A stretch of DNA of 64,000 nt from Lolium rigidum (Eukaryota; Streptophyta; Magnoliopsida; Poales; Poaceae). The notes under the pieces are model-generated. The model saw only the letters and a list, made by a program, of their open reading frames with translations. It did not search any database and had not been told where the DNA came from. This document shows positions 58,053 to 64,000 of this stretch, in pieces. The stretch spans positions 339,930,644 to 339,994,643 of the forward strand of contig NC_061514.1 in the NCBI RefSeq assembly GCF_022539505.1, written 5' to 3'. The stretch's first letter is position 1. Every line of letters begins with the position of its first letter. Position numbers and translations under genes: made by a program.

Positions 58053-58661
58053 CTATGCATAGGAATCTTGTAAATAAACAAGTTCATGAAGAGCAAAGTA
58101 ACAAGCATAGGAAGATAAAACAAGTGTAGCTTCAAAAATTTCAAGCACATAGAGAGGTGTTTTAGTAACATGAAAATTTCTACAACCATATTTTCCTCTC
58201 TCATAATAACTTTCAGTAGCAACATGAGCAAACTCAACAATATAACTATCACATAAAGTATTCTTATCATGAGTCTCATGCATAAAATTATTATTCTCCA
58301 CATAAGCATAATCAATTTTATTAGTTGTAGTGGGAGCAAATTCAACAAAGTAGCTATCATTATTATTCTCATCAAGTGTAGGAGGCATAGTATAATCACA
58401 ACAAAATTTACTCTCCATAGTAGGTTGTACCAAAAGACCACTATCATTATAACCATCAGAAATAGGAGGCAAGGTATCATCAAAGAAAATTTTCTCCTCA
58501 ATGCTTGGGGGACTAAAAAGATCATGAAAACCAGCTTCCCCAAGCTTAGAACTTTCTATATCATTATCAACAATGGTGTTCAAAGCGTTCATACTAATAT
58601 TACTACCAAGCATGCAAATAAGATTCCATAGGTTTTTTAATTTTCGCATCAAACAATCCAT
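58053..58661 (-). CDS. Internal ORF of the Gypsy-type element, unknown function
   Basis: 202 codons starting MDCLMRKLKNLWNLICMLGS. It has recurring acidic blocks (FSPPSIEEKIFFDDTLPP, CDYTMPPTLDENNNDSYFVE) and a Tyr/His-rich part (ATESYYERGKYGCRNFHV). It has no zinc knuckle, protease or RT motif. Similar ORFs are carried by many non-autonomous Triticeae Gypsy elements, from memory. It may be a relic of gag or a separate protein. Position is just inside the 5' LTR, where gag would be. An overlapping 192-codon Leu/Ile-rich ORF in another frame is probably a shadow. Confidence 0.5.
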   Translation of the reverse strand: MDCLMRKLKNLWNLICMLGSNISMNALNTIVDNDIESSKLGEAGFHDLFSPPSIEEKIFFDDTLPPISDGYNDSGLLVQPTMESKFCCDYTMPPTLDENNNDSYFVEFAPTTTNKIDYAYVENNNFMHETHDKNTLCDSYIVEFAHVATESYYERGKYGCRNFHVTKTPLYVLEIFEATLVLSSYACYFALHELVYLQDSYA

Positions 58662-58870
58662 GTTTTAAATCAGGAAATAGAATAAGAAGCTCATTGTTGT
58701 CCATTATGCCAAACTAGTGTAAACAAGAAACAAAAAGATGCAATTGCAGGATCTAAAGGAAATATCTTCGAGCACAAACACAATGGCGCCGTAAAAGTAC
58801 ATCACACTCGGAACCGGAGTATGAGTGCCATTTTACCTTTCCTCCTCAGCAACGGCGCCGTAAAAGTGCT

Positions 58871-60572
58871 TGATGTCTACGGGAGCTTCTATTCTTGTAG
58901 ACAAGTTGTTGGGCCTCCAAGAGCAGAGGTTTGTAGAACAAGCAAAGCAAGTTTCCCTTAAGTGGATACCCAAGGTTTATCGAACTCAGGGAGGAAGAGG
59001 TCAAAGATATCCCTCTCATGCAACCCCGCAACCACAAAGCAAGATGTCTCTTGTGTCCCCAACACACCTAATAGGTGCACTAGTTCGGCGAAGAGATAGT
59101 GAAATACAGTGGTATGAATAAGTAGTAGCAACGGCACCGGAAAAGTGCTTTGCCCAGGACAAGAAACAAGCAAGTAGTAATGCAACAAGTAGTAACGCAA
59201 AGAAACAAGAAACAAGCAGCGACAGCAGTATTTAGGAACAAGGCCTAGGGATTAGACTTTCACTAGTGGACACTCTCAACATTGATCACATAACAGAACA
59301 GATAAATGCATACTCTACACTCTTGTTGGATGATGAACACATTGCGTAGGATTACACGAATCCTCAATGCCGGAGTTAACAAGCTCCACAATAATGCTCA
59401 TATTTTAGTAACCTTTAGTGTAAGATAGATCGAAAGACTAAACCAAGTACTAGCATAGCATGCACACTGTCACCTTCATGCATATGTAGGAGGAATAGAT
59501 CACATCAATATTATCATAGCAATAGTTAACTTCGCAATCTACAAGAGATCATGATCATAGCATAAACTAAGTACTAACACGGTGCACACACTATCACCTT
59601 TGCACACGTGCAGGAGGAATAAAACTACTTTAATAACATTGCTAGAGTAGCACATAGATAAATTGTGATACAAACACATTGCAATCATAAAGAGATATAA
59701 ATAAGCACCTCACTATGCCATTCAACCGTGAATAAGTATTCTGTGAAATATAGCCTAAGAGACCCACACGGTGCACACACTGTCACCTTTACACACGTGG
59801 GACAAGGAGTCTCCGGATATCACATAAGTAAAACTCACTTGACTAGCGTAATGACATCTAGATTACAAGCATCATCATATGAATCTCAATCATGTAAGGC
59901 AGCTCATGAGATTATTGTATTGAAGCACATAGGAGAGAGATGAACCACATAGCTACCGGTACAGCCCCGAGCCTCGATGGAGAACTACTCCCTCCTCATG
60001 GGAGCAAGCAGCGGTGATGAAGATGGCGGTGGAGATGGCAGCGGTGTCGATGGAGAAGCCTTCCGGGGCACTTCCCCGCTCCGGCAGGTGCCGGAACGGA
60101 GACTCCTGTCCCCCGCATCTTGGCTTCGCGATGGCGGCGGCTCCGGGAAGGTTTTCCGTATCGTGGTTTTTCGCATCGTGGGTTTCGCGACGGAGGCTTT
60201 AAGTAGGCGGAAGGGCAGAGTCGGGGGCCTGACGAGGGGCCCACACCACAGGGCGGCGCGGGCCCCCCTTGGCCGCGCCGCCATGTGGTTTGGCCACCTC
60301 GTGGCCCCACTTCGTATGCTCTTCGGTCTTCTGGAAGGTTCGTGGCGAAATAGGCCCCTGGGTCTTCGTTTCGTCCAATTCCGAGAATATTTCGTTACTA
60401 GGATTTCTGAAACCAAAAACAACAAAAACAGCAACTGGCACTTCGGCATCTTGTTAATAGGTTAGTTCCAGAAAATGCACGAATATGACATAAAGTGTGC
60501 ATAAAACATGTAGGTATCATCAATAATATGGCATAGAACATAAGAAATTATCGATACGTCGGAGACGTATCA
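58871..60572 (-). repeat. 5' LTR of the Gypsy-type element
   Basis: 1702 bp. The direct repeat GGCGCCGTAAAAGT just outside it occurs twice (about 58786 and 58854), so the primer-site region is partly duplicated. Confidence 0.92.
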
Positions 60573-60577
60573 TCCGG

Positions 60578-60634
60578 GGCGTTCTTATCGTCGACGAGGT
60601 CGTGGCCTACTGGCTCAAGCTCGCTGTCGACGCC
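60578..60634 (-). repeat. Continuation of the antisense LTR block up to the gap
   Basis: 57 bp of GC-rich sequence (GGCGTTCTTATCGTCGACGA and following) directly after the TCCGG duplication. It joins the sequence left of 53676. Confidence 0.5.
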
Positions 60635-60734
60635 NNNNNNNNNNNNNNNNNNNNNNNNNNNNNNNNNNNNNNNNNNNNNNNNNNNNNNNNNNNNNNNNNN
60701 NNNNNNNNNNNNNNNNNNNNNNNNNNNNNNNNNN
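60635..60734. other. Assembly gap, 100 N
   Basis: Exactly 100 N. Lies between the antisense LTR block and a Copia LTR. Confidence 1.
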
Positions 60735-61848
60735 CTCCTCCCCTTTAGGGTTGGCTGGCCATGCAAGGTGGAGTCCCTCCGGGACTCTACTTTCCATGGT
60801 GATTTCTTCCGGACTTTTCTAGAACCTTCTAGAACCTTGCCATAAATGCACCGGATCATTTCCAAATTTGGAATATGACTTCCTATATATGAATCTTATT
60901 CTCCGGACCATTCCGGAACTCCTCGTGATGTCCGTGATCTCATCCGGGACTCCGAACAAATATTCGAACTCCATTCCATATTCAAGTTCTACCATTTCAA
61001 CATCCAACTTCAAGTGTGTCACCCTACGGTTCGCGAACTATGCGGACATGGTTGAGTACTCACTCCGACCAATAACCAATAGCGGGATCTGGAGATCCAT
61101 AATGGCTCCCACATATTCAACGATGACTTTAGTGATCGAATGAACCATTCACATACGATACCAATTCCCTTTGTCACGCGATATTTTACTTGTCCGAGGT
61201 TTGATCTTCGGTATCACTCTATACCTTGTTCAACCTCGTCTCCCGACAAGTACTCTTTACTCGTACCGTGGTATGTGGTCTCTTATGAACTCATTCATAT
61301 GCTTGCAAGACATTAGACGACATTCCACCTAGAGGGCCCCGAGTATATCTATCCGTCATCGGGATGGACAAATCCCACTCGTTGATCCATATGCCTCAAC
61401 TCATACTTTCCGGATACTTAATCCCACCTTTATAGCCACCCATTTACGCAAGTGGCGTTTGGTGTAATCAAAGTACCTTTCCGGTATAAGTGATTTACAT
61501 GATCTCATGGTCATAAGGACTAGGTAACTATGTATCAAAAGCTTATAGCAAATAACTTAATGACGAGATCTTATGCTACGCTTAATTGGGTGTGTCCATT
61601 ACATCATTCATATAATGATATAACCTTGTTATTAATAACATCCAATGTTCATGATTATGAAACTAATCATCCATTAATCAACAAGCTAGTTTAAGAGGCA
61701 TACTAGGGACTTCTTTGTTGTCTACATATCACACATGTACTAATGTTTCGGTTAATACAATTATAGCATGATATATAAAAATTTATCATACAGATAAAGA
61801 TATAAATAATAACCACTTTATTATTGCCTCTAGGGCATATCTCCTTCA
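60735..61848 (-). repeat. Copia LTR fragment, BARE/WIS/Angela-like, antisense
   Basis: On the minus strand the right end reads GAAGGAGATATGCCCTAGAG then GCAATAATAAAGTGGTTATT, the well-known start of BARE/WIS/Angela LTRs. Sequence matching the family continues to the gap (TTCTAGAACCTTCTAGAACC near 60820). The left end is lost in the gap. No coding region. Confidence 0.8.
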
Positions 61849-64000
61849 GAACCCAACTTAACTTACAATATAGAAGTTTCACTAGGTTATACATTTATTA
61901 CCTCGAGCAGCTAAATACTAAGAGTTCACACTACTCGGCTACTACTACTACTCGGTGCTTCTAAGCTTGATCTCCTCCGGAAGCCTCCCCGGTTCCGTAG
62001 ACTATGAGGTAGTCTACGCCTTCAATACCTCCGCAGAGGTCTGGTTCTTCATAGCCGATGATCTCGGCTCCTTCAGGGTTGTCGTAGTCCTCCTCCAGAC
62101 GATTCAGACAATCTAAGCAAGGGATTTAAGAGTGGGATGAGTACGAGCGTACTCAACAAGTTCATTATAGATAAGAGGTGTTTAATGCACTAGCTACGAT
62201 ATTAGACCAGAAAGTCTAATACCAATGCAGGTTTTGATAAACATTTCTTCAAGAGATTGCTTTTATTTTAAAGAGCTATGTCCGTCAGCCTTCACCGGTT
62301 TACTAGAACTTCATGGAGCTCCTTTCCGGCCGCGTTCGCAGTTCCATATCCCGAAACGAGGAGTGACAGGTCACGGTTCTTTACACTCGCAGAGGTGTGT
62401 TGCTTTACCCATAAGAGATCTTAACCTTGGTGCCAACCGGCAGCTTTCCCGTCCACACTTCCTATGGTGTGAGGCCCGGTATAAGGTCTAGCCAATCATG
62501 TTCCTCCGCTACCTCGAACACCCACCCTTTGTTGCAGACTCCGACCCTGGGTCCACGCCGGTCCCATTATTCCCATAGATTTCAGGGGTGGACCCCGACC
62601 ACGACGTCAATGCAGGGCTCTACCATACATTCCTACGTCGGCAGCTGCAACCCATCATAGACCTCATTACCGTTGGGACTTCTACGGGTTCCCACCCCTG
62701 CATCATGTCTCGCAAGATCATGTGCACCCAGTAATGAGCATCCGTTGATGAACGAGAGGTGGAAACACTTTTGACTACTCCGTCCCACTCCGGATCTTAT
62801 GGTTAACACGGTATTACGGCACAAGAATCACTGAACGACATTTGTTGTTTAATCCTAGATGGATATAAACCCTTGCAATGGAACCTCCACCATATCAACA
62901 CAATCCATGGTTCCATTGCCAACCACATAGTCATATTCATAGTTATGAAAGTAGTGGTTTTGGTTTTTATGCAATAGTGGTAATCATAGTACTTTGCAAG
63001 TAATTTGATAAAGATACTCAAATGACATGATCAAGTGATGAACTTGCCTGAACACTGCAAAGTTTTGCAGTTGGATGGTGTGGACTGACCCTTGTCCTCT
63101 GTTTCTGAAAAATAGCATCATTGTCCGATAAGGGCAATGGTTAAAGAAGCAATTATGCATGATTCCAGTTTTAGGGTTTGTTCCCCCCTTCCGATGACAT
63201 TATTATTTCATGTAAGAGGTTAATACTAAGATTGATTTGGAGATACTATATTTAGGGTAAATACAACCTTGAAATGTTGTCAAGGTGTTTTTAAAGTCCA
63301 AATGCATTAATGGACTTATTTTTATTATTGAAAATAATATGTGTGATTTAAATAATTATTTAAATCATCAAATTAAGACTTATTCTTAGTTGTCTTCAAA
63401 AATTTCCTTTTGTATTTTATTATGATAGAGAATTTTATGCTGATCAATTTTCATATTTTTAATTATTTTTTTAGAGCTTTTAAACATTTCTTATGAAATT
63501 TCAAAGTTTCTGTATTTAAGTGGTTTTGTGAAATGACCAAAATGCCCTTGGGCCCCACCTGCCAGGGTGGCCTAACGGGTTAGGTCGAACCCGAGCCACT
63601 CGGTTGGCTCGGTCGGCCCACTCTCTCTCCTCTCTCCTCGCACCGAAACCCTAATCCCCTTCTCCTCTCTGGCGATTTCCTCGTCGCCGCCCCCTTCTCG
63701 GAATTTCTCCGGCCAACTCAGGCCGTCGCCGCCGGCGAGATCAGGTGGATCTGATCCGCCTTTCGACGGCGGACACGGTGGTCCGCATCGATCTGGAATT
63801 CGTCCCCGTCTTCGTTCGCCCCCGTCGCGTTCACCTGCACGGCAATGCGTTGCTCACCGGCGCTTCTGGTGCCGTGACGCCGCCGTGGGCGCTGTCGTGG
63901 TGATGATGGGGCGCTCGCGCTCGGCGACGCCAGGCCAGGCGCGGCTTGGCGCTGCCGTGGGTGGCCCGTGCCGCCGTGCCGCCGTGCCGCCATGGCACGC
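61849..64000 (-). repeat. Diverged copy of the 49.6-kb LTR-like block
   Basis: Collinear with 50080-50520 over 62130-62530 (GGGATGAGTACGAGCGTACT, TGCACTAGCTACGA, GCAGAGGTGTGTTGCTTTAC, CACACTTCCTATGGTGTGAG), with a second match around 50795/62870 (AATGGAACCTCCACCATATC). Past 63150 it becomes AT-rich, then GC-rich (CGAAACCCTAATCCCCTTCT at about 63647), and runs off the window. No gene is supported; the ORF at 63718-63993 is Arg/Pro-rich low complexity. Confidence 0.6.

Larger units (their letters stand above)
53681..60572 (-). mobile_element. Non-autonomous Gypsy-type LTR retrotransposon
   Basis: LTRs at 53681-55378 and 58871-60572 have plus-strand ends TGATGTCTACGGGAGC and GTCGGAGACGTATCA. 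The duplication TCCGG is at 53676-53680 and 60573-60577. Minus orientation is shown by the purine tract AAGCTTGGGGATGCT directly before the 3' LTR (about 55379-55393) and a primer-site-like GGCGCCGTTGCTGAGG ten bases inside the 5' LTR end (about 58845-58860), which resembles the tRNA-Asp type. The 3.5-kb interior has no protease, RT or integrase. It is a complete but dependent element. Confidence 0.92.

Noticed and set aside
57965..58543. 192-codon Leu/Ile-rich minus-strand ORF
   Set aside because: Overlaps the better 202-codon ORF in another frame; its hydrophobicity comes from reading GAT/AAT-rich codons one base off.

Overview
The window is nuclear DNA of a large-genome grass, most likely Triticeae (wheat, Aegilops, barley or rye group). 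The reasons are Stowaway MITEs with CTCCCTCCG ends, long Triticeae-type LTRs (one BARE/WIS/Angela-like), grass LINEs, PIF/Harbinger and Mutator-like elements in nested stacks, and very few genes. Two runs of exactly 100 N (37937-38036, 60635-60734) mark assembly gaps. I saw no tRNA, rRNA, CRISPR or prokaryotic-type features. TE family names are given only where motifs justify them.

Layout: 0-6 kb holds PIF/Harbinger-type elements with decayed cargo ORFs (a Myb/NAM-like protein and a coiled-coil protein). 6-11 kb is low-copy-looking sequence without a convincing gene, except a decayed pyruvate dehydrogenase kinase (PDK) exon at about 9.8 kb. 11.2-25.5 kb is one minus-strand gene, an NYN-domain (PIN-like RNase) protein with zinc knuckles. 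A full-length LINE (12143-18646) lies in its exon 2. Its intron carries a Stowaway MITE and a complete Copia retrotransposon (19705-25262) next to the splice donor. 25.8-27.5 kb holds a Mutator-type MITE, GC-rich sequence and a 380-bp tandem duplication.

27869-31658 is the one clearly intact gene: PDK, six exons, 363 codons, minus strand, with a TATA box. 32-35.7 kb is intergenic with a Stowaway MITE, an hAT element and a small inverted-repeat MITE. 35.7-40.8 kb holds a LINE 3' end cut by an LTR, a gap, a Mutator-like element, an LTR remnant and a CACTA-type end. 40.8-42.35 kb is a tandem array of about 135-bp units.

42.35-64 kb is nested retroelements. A 5'-truncated LINE is interrupted by a coding-free LTR element (42642-48669), whose 3' LTR holds a Harbinger element (45261-47506). 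The LINE is cut again by an antisense LTR (from 49594), itself interrupted by a non-autonomous Gypsy-type element (53681-60572). An antisense Copia LTR and a diverged copy of the 49.6-kb LTR finish the window. Target-site duplications (TSDs) were read directly for twelve elements: TTA, 17 bp, TA (twice), TTCCG, CCGCCGAGC, ATCTAAAT, TTTTATTTA, AGATC, TCA, TCCGG and, imperfectly, TAA/TAT for the MITE at 33.8 kb.

The genes do not form a pathway. The biologically interesting unit is the NYN gene: its reading frame would be uninterrupted without the LINE, but the sequence shown splits the nuclease domain. It lies between the intact PDK gene and the decayed PDK exon, which suggests a local duplication. 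I did not find a convincing new defence or regulatory system; the strongest candidates for a second look are in the findings.
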